DNA from: Brucepastera parasyntrophica
GTDB taxonomy: Bacteria; Spirochaetota; Spirochaetia; Treponematales; Treponemataceae
Length of the DNA stretch: 64,000 bases
Assembly: GCF_022376835.1 (NCBI RefSeq)
Contig: NZ_CP084606.1
Coordinates: forward strand, 3,154,739-3,218,738
Direction of reading: 5' to 3'
Part shown: piece by piece, positions 1-12,660 of the stretch
How positions within the stretch are numbered: position 1 is the stretch's first letter
How the letters are laid out: every line of letters starts with the position of its first letter
Notes under the pieces: model-generated
Told to the model about the DNA's origin: nothing
Seen by the model: only the letters and a program-made list of their open reading frames with translations
Databases searched by the model: none
Made by a program: the position numbers and the translations under genes

Positions 1-1646
1 CGAAATAAAAGGCGGTTCATTCTGGCTTGATGAAGTTGCGGATGCCCTTCTGTTATATCTTGATACGGTGTCCGTATCCGCCAATGATACTATTACCTGC
101 GCCGCTGGAATGACCCCTTCCTGTCCTATACATTTTGGTATATTAAGGGAAATTGCCATTTCCCATTTTGTTGCCGAAGAGCTTTCGAGGCGCGGGAGGA
201 AGACCCGTTTAATATATTACTGGGACGATTTTGACCATTTCTGTAAAATTCCCTGGTTCACAACGCGCGAAGCCATAAAGGACCATATAGGGAAGCCGCT
301 GGGCAAGGTGCCTGATTTTCAGGGAGGATATCCTTCTTACGGCGAACATTATATGAAAGTATTTGAAGACGGACTGAAAACAATAGGAATCCACCCGGAA
401 TATAATTATCAGTCTCAGGTATATGCATCCGGCGCTTATCTGAAATATATCCGGCAGGCAATAGAGAAAAGGGATGTTATTTTTGACATAATTAACGGGG
501 AGAAAAAACCCTATGATGATAAACTGCTTGCCGCGAGGGAAGCTTACTATCCGCTTGAAGTCTACTGCAGTCAATGCCAGAGGGACCTTGTTACAGTGAC
601 CGGATATGACCAGGAAAGTGACAGCATTTCATATGAATGCAGGGCCTGCGGTACCGTATCTTCCTATACACTGAATGACAGTTTTTTCGGAAAACTGATG
701 TGGAAGGCAAACTGGGCAATGCGGTGGACTGATGATATCGTCAGGTATGAAAGCTCGGGAGAAAACCAGCTTACGGAAACGGGAAGCTATGCCGTTTCGA
801 GCAGGATCGCGGAGCAGGTTTTCGGCGGGCAGGCCCCGTTTTCCCTTCTGTACCGGTTTATCGGCATCCCCGGAATCGCAAAAGTGTCCCGCGCACAGGG
901 TGAAAAATCGCTTTCAACACGATTAACGGATTTGCTGGAACCAGCCATTATCAGATGGCTCTTTTTAAAGAACAGTCCCGATAAACCTTTTTCAATAGAT
1001 ATGGATAACGGGCTGAACAGAATGTACCATGAATGGGATCTCTTTATGACAAAAATTACGGACGGTTCCGCGACTGCTGAAGATAAAAGGATATTCGGAC
1101 TCGCGACAAAGGGTGTAGAATTCTGCAGATATCCCATACCTTTCAGAACAGTTATAGCTGCGACCGGAATTGCCGGCGGTGATGAAAAAAAAGCCGCGGA
1201 ACTGCTTCGGAGCATCCATCCGTATAAAGACGCGGAACCGGATTTTTTTACCAAGGTTCTGCCGCGGATCAAATGTACAAAAAACTTATCTATACATACG
1301 GAATGACCCAGGATGTACCCGTTCTTCTGAAAGAAAGGAATACTGCTGTCTGGAAGGAAATTTCCGGTAAATGCCGAAAAGCCGTTTCATATATTGCGGA
1401 ACATTTGCCGGAAAGCGCGGATGAGGACGCCATACAGCAATTACTATATGACGCTCCAAAAAAAATCATGGGGATTCCCTTGATACTATTAATAATCCTG
1501 AAGCCGCGGCATTTCAGAAAGATGTTTACCGCGTCCTGTATCTTCTTCTTCTGGGGAAGGAACAGGGTCCGAAACTCTCAACCCTGATAAGCCTGTCAGG
1601 ATATGAGTCAATTATATATTTATTGAAGGGAGAAGAGAATGAGTGA
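1..1646 (+). CDS. lysK: Class I lysyl-tRNA synthetase (5' partial, two one-base frameshifts)
   Basis: Attaches lysine to tRNA-Lys in the cytoplasm. This is the class I (archaeal/spirochaete) form, not the usual bacterial class II enzyme. The reading frame is open from base 2, so the first few codons lie outside the window; the GTG at 68 is internal. PIHFGILRE is the HIGH-like motif. A zinc-ribbon-like CSQC...CRAC pair lies near nt 560-650, and KVSRAQGEKS stands where KMSKS is expected. The frame shifts at about 1278-1284 (A run) and again at 1457-1465 (A run). Adding one A at each site gives a continuous protein of about 548 residues ending at TGA 1644-1646. The C-terminal NPEAAAFQKDVYRVLYLLLL segment is then in frame. 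The stop overlaps the start of the cyclase gene. The shifts are probably sequencing deletions, because this is an essential gene with no second copy in view. Confidence 0.9.
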
Positions 1647-3663
1647 TATTGAAGTCGTACAGGATGCAGTTGAAGGAGCCATAGAAAAAAAGTTACTGGA
1701 AGAATATGAGTTTTCAGTAAACAAACAGGATTCCATTAAAAGCCGCCTGCAGAGAAATTTCCTCGTCATATCCGTTGCTATTGTCCTTCTGATGAGTATT
1801 TTTTCTCTGACATATTTCTATTTCTTTACAAAAAGGGAAGCGGTAAGTCTCATCCGCAATAAAATCCAGCTTGCCGATGTTTTTATGGAAGCAAAGAAAA
1901 ATGAAACACTTGCTTTCGCGGAGAGTATCGCCGCTGACCGTTCCATTCAAATAGGCATTGACCTTGCAAGCAGGGAAAAACTTACTGAATATCTCATGCC
2001 GCAGGTTGCCAAAGAAAAAATGTATTATGTTACTGTTTTTGACAGCGGCGGATCAATTATGGCGGATATAGGCAAAACGGATTCTGAATTATTCACCGGG
2101 CGTAAACAGATATCTCCTTCCGAACAGGTTGTTCTCCAGGAAGCCCTGAAAGACAGAAAAATTATTGATACCATAAACCTGGTAAATGGGCTGCAGGAAT
2201 TATTTCCTGCATACATAGCCGCGGTTCCGGTAAAACGGAATAATGAGGTTACCGGCATAGTAATGGTGCGGTTTGTTTTTTCCGATAATTTTGAATTCTT
2301 CAGTCAGCTCTCCAGAAACCTCCAGAGCGATCTTGCCATTTATGTAAATGCGGAACCGGTTATTGCAACGGACGATCTTGCGATAACCCTTGAACATTAT
2401 AATGATATAGCCCTGCTGAAAAAAAATACGGAACGCATAAGTCTCACAGGGGCAGGGCTTAATGAATACCGCGGCATCTTCAGTACAAATGGGGACCCGG
2501 TCGCTGTGCTGCATGTTTATTTGTCATCCCTTCCTTATATAACCACCTTCGGGGCCGCCGCCCTCATATACGCAATACTCGCGGTCTGTATTATTATTAT
2601 CGTGTCTTTTATGGTTATCAGAATTTCAGCGACTATTCTCAATCCGATCGGACAGCTCCTCGATGGAGTTAATGTTGTCCGTTCGGGAAATCTTGCGCAT
2701 GAAATTGTCTTAACCGTAAAGGATGAAATCGGCAGACTGGGAACGGCCTTCAATGAAATGCGGGCCCAGTTAAATGAAAAAATATTTACTATTCAGGAGA
2801 TGAACCGCGGCCTTGAGAAAACCGTTGAAGACAGGACCAGGACAATCGAAACTCTGAACAACAAAATGAAACACTATCTCTCACCGCAACTGTACGCGTC
2901 AATCGCGGGCGGCGACAGGGAAGTTTCAACTGAAAAACATTACAGAAAAAAACTCACTATCTTTTTTTCAGATATAGTGGATTTCACAAAGACAACCGAA
3001 TCCATGGAGCCGGAAGATTTGTCAGCCCTTCTCAATTCCTATCTTGATAATATGGCGCGGATAGCTGAAAAGTACGGAGGTACAATTGACAAGTATGTCG
3101 GTGACGCTGTTATGGTGTTTTTTGGTGATCCCGAATTTACCTCTGACCAGGACCATGCGCTGCGCGCCGTTAAAATGGGAATGGAAATGCTTGAACGTCT
3201 TGCCGAGCTCCGTATTGAATGGGAAAGCGCGGGAATTGAACGTCCCTTCCATGCGCGTATGGGCATCAACACCGGTTATTGTACTATAGGCAATTTCGGG
3301 TCCGAAACAAAAATGGACTATACAATTATCGGAGGCAATGTCAATCTTGCCGCCAGGTATGAATCCGCCGCGAAACCGGATACCATTCTTATAAGCTATG
3401 AAACATATATGCTGGTAAGAGACGAGATCGAATGTGCCGAAGCGGGCGAATATTCTCTTAAGGGAATTTCCTCGCCGGTAAAAGCCTATAACCCGGTGAG
3501 AGTAAAAAACAGCAAAAAATCAGCGAGCCTGATAAAGATTGTTGACGGCAGGGAAATAGTTTTCCAGAACAAAGTGGTTGATATTGATACCTTGTCCATT
3601 GAGGAAAAACGGGAACTCCTTTTAAATATCAGGGATGTGTTTGATATTATAAAGGGAAAATAA
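1639..3663 (+). CDS. Membrane class III adenylate/guanylate cyclase with periplasmic sensor and HAMP
   Basis: Makes a cyclic nucleotide (probably cAMP) in response to an external signal. The 674-residue protein has a first membrane helix at about residues 43-66, a ~230-residue extracytoplasmic sensor region (Cache-like by position, not proven), a second helix at about 302-332 and a HAMP linker (about 335-385, NPIGQLLDGVNVVRSGNL). A class III catalytic domain follows from about residue 435. The two metal-binding aspartates are visible in FFSDIVDFT and DKYVGDAVMVFF. MDYTIIGGNVNLAARYE carries the usual substrate/transition-state region, so the enzyme should be active. A GGGAGAAGAG ribosome site precedes the ATG. 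The start overlaps the corrected lysK stop by 8 bases, suggesting co-transcription. Whether the product is cAMP or cGMP cannot be told from the motifs alone. Confidence 0.92.
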   Translation: MSDIEVVQDAVEGAIEKKLLEEYEFSVNKQDSIKSRLQRNFLVISVAIVLLMSIFSLTYFYFFTKREAVSLIRNKIQLADVFMEAKKNETLAFAESIAADRSIQIGIDLASREKLTEYLMPQVAKEKMYYVTVFDSGGSIMADIGKTDSELFTGRKQISPSEQVVLQEALKDRKIIDTINLVNGLQELFPAYIAAVPVKRNNEVTGIVMVRFVFSDNFEFFSQLSRNLQSDLAIYVNAEPVIATDDLAITLEHYNDIALLKKNTERISLTGAGLNEYRGIFSTNGDPVAVLHVYLSSLPYITTFGAAALIYAILAVCIIIIVSFMVIRISATILNPIGQLLDGVNVVRSGNLAHEIVLTVKDEIGRLGTAFNEMRAQLNEKIFTIQEMNRGLEKTVEDRTRTIETLNNKMKHYLSPQLYASIAGGDREVSTEKHYRKKLTIFFSDIVDFTKTTESMEPEDLSALLNSYLDNMARIAEKYGGTIDKYVGDAVMVFFGDPEFTSDQDHALRAVKMGMEMLERLAELRIEWESAGIERPFHARMGINTGYCTIGNFGSETKMDYTIIGGNVNLAARYESAAKPDTILISYETYMLVRDEIECAEAGEYSLKGISSPVKAYNPVRVKNSKKSASLIKIVDGREIVFQNKVVDIDTLSIEEKRELLLNIRDVFDIIKGK

Positions 3664-3815
3664 TCTGACGCTGATATTCTGGGTGCGGCCGCCGGTATTG
3701 ACCCTGGATGGGCATTGTCAGGCGGCCGTTTTCAGTATTTACCGGCATTTTCCATAATTTGATTCCCATTCGAGTTTATGAACCGGCTTTCGGATTTTTT
3801 CCTGTATACCGTTTA

Positions 3816-3869
3816 TATATACTATAAGTACATACTCTGATAATATAGTATATACTTATAGCGTATATA
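3816..3869. repeat. AT-rich inverted repeat upstream of the giant locus
   Basis: Left arm 3816-3835 and right arm 3848-3869 are inverted copies (GTAT[G/A]TACTTATAG then TATATA) with one mismatch and a two-base insertion. The style is close to the perfect palindrome at 23601-23644 on the other side of the locus (both arms contain CTATA and AGTAT elements). No T-run follows, so it does not look like a terminator. Confidence 0.6.
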
Positions 3870-3985
3870 CCAGGGTTGTTTTCATAATACAATATTCTGC
3901 CGTATGTATGGCTGGGCCTTCTGATTTTTTCCGGAATCCGGTACGTATGATTCTCAGTTTAATTCTGCTTTTTTAAAAAAACCGC

Positions 3986-4013
3986 TTGCAAAAAAAAATA
4001 TATGAAGTACAAT
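3986..4013 (+). promoter_or_regulatory. Predicted sigma-70-type promoter
   Basis: TTGCAA (3986-3991), a 16-base A-rich spacer, then TACAAT (4008-4013). It would start a transcript near 4020, over 500 bases upstream of the giant gene at 4551. The RNA would be either a long leader or a separate small RNA. Confidence 0.55.
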
Positions 4014-4019
4014 AGATAC

Positions 4020-4155
4020 CGTAAAAGGAAATAAATATTCCCGTAATTGCTGGTTCCGGCGAAGGATTAAGGGAGGGTCGGTAAAAGCCAGCCGGAATTA
4101 TCTCTGACATTTAAAAAATATCTTTATGCGGAGCGGCGGAAACGCTGTTTTGTAA
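4020..4155 (+). ncRNA. Possible structured leader or small RNA
   Basis: Directly after the predicted promoter, TTCCGGC (about 4055) can pair with GCCGGAA (about 4092) around a purine-rich stretch with AAGGGAGGG. A short stem AGCG...CGCT followed by GTTTTG at about 4135-4155 could end transcription. It does not match any riboswitch class I can recall. Low confidence: the evidence is promoter position plus pairing only. Confidence 0.25.
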
Positions 4156-4550
4156 TTATTAATGTAAGCCATCTATAATATAATGAAATATAAGGATACA
4201 ATAATGTTTTTACAACGGGTAATATGTGTGTTTATTGCTTGGTCTGTTCTGCTGCGCGGCCGCTGTACTGCGCGGGTCTTTTCATCTTTTTTTCTTTTTT
4301 TCTCATTACATCGCATTTTTTCTGTTCATAAAATTCCATTTCTGAAAGCAGGTAAAGGAAGCGTTCTGTCAAAGCTCTCTCTTTTTCATGTAAATGCTTT
4401 TGGTGATGGTGATTTTTTATCCGCGTCCGCATTCTGATATCAGGGAATTATGAAAACCGGTTAAAGCCGGTTATATAGCTATATATAGTTCAGCTGTCAG
4501 GGGGGGAATTCTTTTCCGCCGGACGGTCAGTAAAAAAACGGGGAAGCAAA

Positions 4551-7500
4551 ATGCAAAACAGTCCGGTAAAAAAAGGTATTATGCTGGCGGTCCTGATCGC
4601 CGTCGTATGCGTTCAGGCCGCGGGGCAGCCGTATAGCAAGTATACATTTAAAAGCAATGATGACGGTTACAATCTGGGGCATGAAGGAATTATCGGTTCG
4701 GGGCTTCCCTTTGGTTCAATGGTCAAGGATTGGGAAATCCAGGTTAAACTCAGCGAATACCGGAATATTTATACCAGGAATAAGATTTCCGGCGGCTACG
4801 GTTCAATAATTACCTATTTCAATACGTCAAATGCAGCCAGAAATGCCAAGCTGACTATATGGTCGAGTAAACCATATGAGTATGGTCACACTAAATTTAC
4901 ACTTTCTCCTAAATCCGGTGATTCTGAAGCTGACGTTAGTTTCAGCAAATGGCCTTTTACTGATGGATGTACGGTCTATATTTATATGGAATGCTGGGGT
5001 GTTTCAAATACTAAACTTGACTGGATTTATTCACCGGCTCAAAGCGTTGCTTCTCCAAACGGAACCGGTCTTACGCTTCCCATACGTCTTGAGTTTAAAC
5101 TCAAAACTGAAGGTCCGGAAATAACATTTCCCGCATTTCCGGAAATTACGGATAATGAAGTTCTTAACCTGAACTGGGACGGTATACGGAAAACGATCCA
5201 GTTTGATTGTACCGATGATGAAGTCAATATCAAAACAATAACCGTTACGCGAAAGAACTGGTATGTTAACGGAGTGAAGTCGGAGGAAACCGTGATGAAC
5301 TGGACCGGAAATACGGCCAGCAGAAGCAGCTCTTTTAATATTGACGCCAATGGAGTATATATCATAAGGGCAACCGACTTTCTCGGCAATGTAAGGGAAA
5401 AACTCGTTGTATGCGCTGACAAGACAGGTCCTGAAATATGGATTGAGCAGCCGTCCGGGACAAAAATACAGCATGAAGAAATATCTGGTAAAAAATCATA
5501 TTATCTACGCGCCGCAAGAGAATCTTCTTTTATTGTCGCAGCGAATGAAAAACTTTCCGGTGATAGTGGTGTACATACAATAAAACAGGTAGGCGTTATT
5601 GAGGGCTCGCTCAAAGAAATATCTGGCGCAACAAGACAATTATTTAAATATGATACCCCGGAAGATAGTAGACGTGGCCTGTGGAATTTTTCTGCTCGTG
5701 ATTACGGGGCTTTAACTTTTGAGTATAACTCATATCTGGAAACGCCAAATAATTCAATAGAAATTGAGGTAATACAGTATTTGCTTGTTCATCCTCCGCG
5801 CATTACTTTTAATGAAGATGACAATGTTTGGATAAATGATGGGTACATCAGACTGATGCCGACAGATGACGCGGACAGACCAATGTCCGCATGGCCCGAT
5901 TCATTCAACCTGGAGTGGAGTACGGATTCCACTCTCTGGACCGGTGTAACGGAGTTTATAAAAGCAGGCGGTTCAAATATAGGTATTCCATTTGAAGACG
6001 GACAGCATACGGTCTATTTTAATCTTACAGATGAAGCTGGAAACAAAAATGAGATTCCCTTTGATCATACCTTCTCTGTCGACACGGCTGCTCCGTCTGC
6101 ATCTATGGTTTTCAAAAACGGACGGGAACTCAGCGGAGCCGAGACGAATTATGTTAACGAGGCAGGCAGCCGCCTGAATATAACCGCGCGGGACAGCACG
6201 AGCGGAATCGGCCGGGTACAGTATAAAACATCAGACCAAAACGACGGTGCGTATATGCCCGTATACTCGGATGACTCAGCGATACCGGGACATAAAGCAT
6301 ACCGGGGACAGGAAGTCCGTGAAGAATATATAGATCTGAAAGAAGGTAATTTTCTGTATACCTTTCAGGTAACCGATATTGCCGGAAATACAAACGAGCT
6401 CAGTGATGCTCATATTATTTATGACCGCTACCCCTATCTTGACGAACACATATCGCTGCGGCTTGCTGATGTGAACAAGGGCGGCGAACGTTCCGAGTGT
6501 TTCAAGGAATACACCGGTAATGTGCGCGGAATGTCGGTAAAAGTCGGTGAATACGCTTCCAAAAGCTGCGGCGTCGGGACAGTCCGGTGGACTGTCAGTC
6601 CCGTAAACGGCGAGCCGGTACTGGACTCTTCGGCGGCGGTTAACGCGGGATTGCCGGCACCCTGTGAGGTTGAACTCAACGGAACGGAAATTTCTTCACT
6701 TCCTGACGGGATCTATTCGGTAAAAATTCTTGTTACTGATATGGCCGGAAATGAAACCGAAAAAGAATTTCTCATCACAATTGACCGTACTGTTCCGGCT
6801 CCTTCAAAAAACTGGATTGTATTTCCGGAAGAAGGCGAATACCTGTTCAGGATAAACGGCGAAGCCGTGTCCGCGGGCGACGAAGCGGATATGTATATCT
6901 ACCAGGTTGATCCGGAAGAAACATATACTCTTGCCTGGAATGGGACGGACGAGACTTTTGCGCTGGCTCCCGCGGCGGGAGGAATATCACTTCTGTGGAA
7001 CAAGAACCTCGGACACATACAGAATGGAATATATGCTCCTGACGCCGGGACTCGGCAGGATGATGTCCGTCTGATCGCCGTAGACAAATGGGGCAATCAG
7101 GAAGACCGGACCTTTACTTTCATCCATCCCGAGCCGCCCGGAATACCCGGCTGGCACAAAGACGCATATACAACGGACAATGCGGCAACATTCCGTATCG
7201 TAGTCGATGAAGATCCCTCCCTGAGGCGGTGGTATGGGCCGGTGCTTTACAGACCTGTGTACAAGGCCCAGGGACCGGAAGAAAGGATTCCGGTTACAGC
7301 TTCCGAGGATAATGACGGCGAAATAACCTGGAAACGTGATGATATTGAAACAATCGGATCATGGGTCGCGGGACAGCTGGGAAGTATCCGTATCTGGGCT
7401 GAATTTGAAGCCGAGAGCGGGAATGATGACTACATAATCGCGCGGACCGTATATGGTGAAAAATCAGAGCTGAAAGAAATTCCGAACAGTGCGCCGCTGT

Positions 7501-10500
7501 TCATCCCGCCGGATTCAGGACAATGGCCTGATTACCTTTCCGCCTCAACCCCCATTGTATGGAATATCGCGGTTGATCCTGATGGTCACAGTGTGCGGTA
7601 TAAAATCAGGGTAATATGCGGTGATAATGCGGCTGTCTGGGAGAGCCGGGAATATGAACCTTCCGAATTTGGAGAAATGGCAAGTTTTAAACTGGAACTG
7701 CTGAGCCATGTATCAGGTCAGGTACAGGGAGATATAATCCAGATGGTTAAGGAATACGGCTGTACACTGATTCTTCTTGCCTCTGATGAAATAGGCGCGG
7801 TTAATGAAATCTCCAGAACATATAGCCGTGACCACTACGATGAGACAAGCCCGGTTATCAGTATGAATGAGCCCTGGTATCCCTGGAACAGCCGATGGTG
7901 GAATAATGAAAATTTCAGTTTTACCGTGCAGGATAGTCTCAGCGGACTCGGTTCGGTACGTTATGAAATTGAACCTGTTGAATTGCAGGGGCTGGTATAT
8001 GTATATGACCAGACACGAAACACTACTCATATAGCAGAACGTGAGTGTATAACGGAAAATACCAGAGGTTCAGACACTGCAGAGCTTGTAATAGACTGCA
8101 GTGAACTGAAAGGCCAGTACCGGCTTACCGTAACAGTCAGTGATCTGGCGGGCAATACCGCCAGAGAAGAATTCTACGGACGCTTTGATATGGTTCCGCC
8201 TGAATTCGATTCCGTTACCATAGAAGAACAGATCAGTGGCGGTGTCCGTGTCCGCTTTATCGGGGCGGATGGAACAGGCAGTCCCATTGCGTTCTGGTCT
8301 GTGCGTGAAGGTCCCGGCGGAATATGGCAGCAGTATGACTGGACAACAGAAACTGTGTATGTTCCGGTTTACGGGGACGCTGAAGATGCGGTCCGACTAT
8401 GGTTTAAAATACAGGATGCGTCAGGAAATGAGAGCGGGGAAATTGAAGCGGGAGTATTGTATTATTCGAAAATGCCTGAATGGACACTTGAAGTATCGGG
8501 TTTTACAGGTGAAGCCGGAGGTATTTTATATGCAGGCAATTTCAGTGATCTGGAAGCTGCTATACATTTCGAAAATGGCATAGATACGGACAGCCTTGAA
8601 AAAAGATGGAGACTTATTGAGAAAGAGTCTTCCGAAACAATAATAATGGAAACGGAAAGCTGGGAACAGCTTAAAAACAACGGACAGATATGGCTCCCCG
8701 GAAAACACTATATTATTGAAGCTGCTGTGCGCACGGGAAATGGCAAAGAACGCATTGAACTGAGCAATATATTTGTAATTGACGAAACTCCTCCGGCGCA
8801 GATAACACTGATGCTGCAGCAGACGGCAGATGGCCGTGCGGCGTATTACCGGTATGAGGATTTTAAAGTGAGCTGGAGCGGCGGAAACGACCCGAGAGTC
8901 CGGTACATCAAACTATTGAACTCTATCAGGATACCGGGTCAGGTCAAAAACTCATAAAAACTGCAGCAGTGTTTTCCGATGAAGCATTAATCCAATGGGA
9001 CCCCGGCGAAATTGACTGGGCAGACGGAAATTTTTATCTTATCGGACGGGCGGTCAACGCAGGCGCACTTGAAGCTGTCAGTACGCAAATACCGGTCCCG
9101 TTGGATTTGGATACCGAAGGTCTTTCTGTATATATTGCCCAGTTTACTGATGGAATAAATCCTGTCGCGGTAAGCTGGAATGGTTCAGCTGCCGGGGAAG
9201 TAAAATATGAATATGAGTTGTGGGAAAGCGGAGGAGCCTCATCCGAAAAGGTTAAAATTGCAGAAGGTATGACTGAAAAGCAGTCTGCGCTGATCAGAAT
9301 ACCTCATGACTATGACTTGCAGCACGGCGGAAAAATCTATGCTGTTGTGCGGGCCCTGGATGAAGAAGCCCGGGAAGTCCGCAACGGTGTAAGTATTATG
9401 GCAATCACAGACAGGACTCCTCCTGATATACGCTGGATTCATTCCGCCTCTGCTGCAAGCTCCGACCGGGTATGGGGACAGGTCGAAGCAAAAGACCCGA
9501 AAGCGGTATAGAAGGATTAGAATGGTTAATCGAAAAACGGCTGAATGAAATCGATGAAGAAACCGGGGACCGTCTGTGGCAGATAGCCGGCGAAGAAAAC
9601 GATAACCCCTGGAAGTATGTTCCCGGCGGTGAAAACGGGATGATTAACGCAAATGTTAACGGTTATTGTGAAACCGGGGATATGGTCCGCCTCGTTGTCC
9701 GTACAGAAAATGGAGCGGGGATGTATAGTGAGGTACGTACAGGCGGCATTATAATCGACAATACGCATCCCCCTGTACCCCTGATCCTCGATCAGGGTGA
9801 TGTAATAAATCATACAAAACAGGAGCTGGAAATAAACTGGCGGTTAAGCCGGATTGACACAGAGAGCGGCCTCGAAGCTTATTACTGGGGATGGTTCTAT
9901 GCAGGAGATGAACGGAATATAGAATGGTACAGACTTGAAAATAACAGCAGCGACGAATTAGATGAATTTGCAAGTGTTGATCTGCGAAACACCGGTATAA
10001 ACGGACGGACCGTGATATTTGCGGTTAAGACGGTAAACGGCGCAGGATTAACTTCGATCGGTTATAGTGATGGCATCGTATTGGATGAAACCGCTCCCTT
10101 TATTCATGACGTTGAAGTATACAGTGACAGCAGCTATCGGAACCCCTGCGAAGGATATGTCCGGGCCGGCACAGTGATAAACAACACTGTTTATGTAAAA
10201 ATCCGGGCGGCGGAAAATGAAAGCTGGATGAACGGCGGTTTTATTCAGGCGTATATCGTTGATGAAAAAACAGCAAAGAAAGAGAAATCCGGGGAGGCTG
10301 TTCCAATACGTGAAGAGCTGCACGGTTTTACAGCCCGGGTCACGCTTGATTCCGATTATGAGGGCAAACTGTGGGTATTTGAAGCCCAGATCGAAGACGG
10401 AGCAGGAAACATATCAAACCGTGCCATAAGCAGCGGTTTGATGGTCGAAACCGGTATTGGCGGAATAAACGGACTTCAGGCAAATTTTGATCTGGTAAAT

Positions 10501-12660
10501 ATTCATGCCGACTGGGATGGTCTTCCGGAATCTGAATCCCGGTATGTCCGGGGTTACAGTGTCGTTATTACGGAATCCGGTAAAGTCCTTGCAAGCCGTA
10601 CCGTGAGTGTTCCTTCAGTTTCTTTTGTATGGGGCAAAGACGGTCTCGGACTCGATAATGGCGCAATTATAACAATTCGTGTACATGCCTTATCCTACGC
10701 CGGCAGCGAGGGGCCTGTCGCAGCCAGGACTCTGGTGATTGATACCAGTCCGCCCGAATATTCCGAAAATGAGAGTCGGATACCGCTCATTACAAATGCA
10801 ACTCATTGGTATGACAGAGTTGAAGGCCGGGCAGTTTTTACCGGCAGCGGAAATACAGGCATAAGCGCAATTCAATGGAGCGCCGTACTTGTTCCCGGCG
10901 AGCAGGAAATAATCGGCTGGCGTGAAAAGCGGGGTGTGCATGAAATCAGCATAGAAGAGCTGCTTGAAAATGTACGTAATGAGGATCTTGAATGGTGGCA
11001 TGGAAAAGGAATACGTTTCCGCTTCAGGGCATCAAACGGGGTTGGAATATGGAGCGGTGTTCAAACAACAGAAGCAATTGAAATAGATGTAAGTGAACCT
11101 GAAACCATGAATCTGTACCGCGATTACCGCTGGACAAATGAGGAAGAAGCAATAGGCGGCTGGCGGATAGAAATGAGTGACAGCGAAAGCGGTATCATTG
11201 GATATCAGGCCGTAGTTGTGAAGGACGGAACGGAAGTTGAAAAAATAGACTGGACCGGAATTCCGGTTAATTCAATAATTGATAAATCCCGACAGCCGGT
11301 ACTGTTAACGGATATTTTCGTCCCCTTAATTGAAGCAGGTGAAGGAATATATCAGGGGATAATCCGGGTGCAAAATGGAAGCGGACGCTGGACCGCATGC
11401 GAAGGTGATGTAATAACGATAGACCGTACTCCGCCTGAACTGATAAAAAATGAATGGCCCGGCAGTTTTGCAGGGAAGGTTATTATTGATGAATATGAAC
11501 GTGATGCAGTCATTACGAACGGACCGACACAGGAATATCTGGCTGAAAGCAATGAAGATGTCAGGTGGATGCTCATTGTCCAGGGTTCATGGCTTGATCC
11601 GTTGCTGCCTGCTGGCGATACATATCAGACAGAAGCAGAGGGCATGATTTTATTCGGCCAGACTCCCGAAGGGTATGTATATCCTGTGAATATCAGAATT
11701 GAGGACCGTGCGGGAAATATCAGTGAATTTGCTGTTCCCCTTCGTTATAACCGTGCTCCGCAGATAACGGTCAGGGAATCTTCACTGACCGTTACCCCGG
11801 GCAAGCCGGTATTTATTGAAGATATAACACATGTAACTGATGATGAAGGAAGCGGGACGGGTGACTATCCGCTCACATTTACCTGGGATCCGGGAAACGG
11901 CGAGCAGATATTAATGTGGTCCGGCGGTGCCGGTTCTGATTCAGTGTTCGGCAGTCTGGGTACATATGGCACCTATTATATCCATAGCGGTGAAAAGGTA
12001 CAGCAAAGTGAATGGGTCGGAAAACTCATAGTTACGGACGGATACAATAAAACAACTGAGGTTGATTTGCCGATTACAGTGACAAATACAAAAAGCGGCT
12101 CGCTGTATATGGATGAATACTGGAGCGGTCCATTTGAACTTGATGGTATTGTGCGAATACCTGAAAATATAACCCTTACCCTGAGTAACAGCAATATTAC
12201 AGCAAAAGGTCTGACAAACAAAAAGGGTCTTATTGAATCCGGTATTATTGCGGAGCCCGGAGGAAGACTCCTGATAGCCAATGGACCGGATGGTGTAAGC
12301 AGTATAGCCGGAGGAGTCGCAGGTTTTTCCTGGCTCGGTGTGGAAGTCTACGGAACTGTAAGCGGATCAGGTTTTTCTGTCAGCGGCGCGGAACGGGCTT
12401 TTACCCTGCACCCCGGAGGCGAAATACAGGGAACGGAATTCAGACTGTCCGGCAATATTAATGGAATGCATTTACTTGGCGGCAGGCTGACTTTGATAAG
12501 CAGTATTATTTCCAGGAACCACTGGTACGGTATCAAGGAAGAATATGACGGAGTATATGATATTCGCGGAATAGTACTGGATGAAAATGGTGTTGATTAT
12601 TACCGCGGTGATATAACTGTTCTGACTCCTGAAGAAATTCAAACACTGATAATGGAATAA
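4551..12660 (+). CDS. Giant secreted Ig/cadherin-like repeat protein (two one-base frameshifts)
   Basis: About 2,703 residues after repair. The N-terminus has a signal peptide (KK, then a hydrophobic stretch, AAGQ cleavage region). The body is a chain of bacterial Ig-like/OmpL47-like modules. Each ends or begins with a D-x-[TS]-x-P-P joint and a D-x-[AS]-G-N turn, seen near nt 5410, 6085, 6785, 8175, 8770, 9410, 9765, 10090, 10740 and 11420. Around 11760-12100 is a cadherin/PKD-like module. The last ~170 residues (12110-12600) have short glycine-rich rungs like a right-handed beta-helix. Frame changes lie at 8946-8950 (A run) and about 9500 (C run); one added base at each restores the frame. 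The likely role is surface adhesion or a structural sheath component; this is inference. The RHS gene starts on the next base. It has no recognised sorting tail, so its export route beyond the inner membrane is unknown. Confidence 0.85.

Larger units (their letters stand above)
3664..4550. other. 887-base non-coding gap before the giant secreted-protein locus
   Basis: No convincing gene is seen. The one open frame of useful size (4183-4437, + strand) has no ribosome site, a phenylalanine/serine-rich random composition and no recognisable family. The gap holds an imperfect AT-rich palindrome (3816-3869), a good sigma-70-type promoter (3986-4013) and a possibly folded transcript start region (about 4020-4155). 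These are listed separately. Confidence 0.6.

Noticed and set aside
4020..4155. c-di-GMP or cobalamin riboswitch
   Set aside because: The conserved cores of these classes are not present; kept only as an unnamed possible structured RNA.
4183..4437. 84-codon open frame in the gap before the giant locus
   Set aside because: No ribosome site, low-complexity Phe/Ser-rich product, no family likeness.
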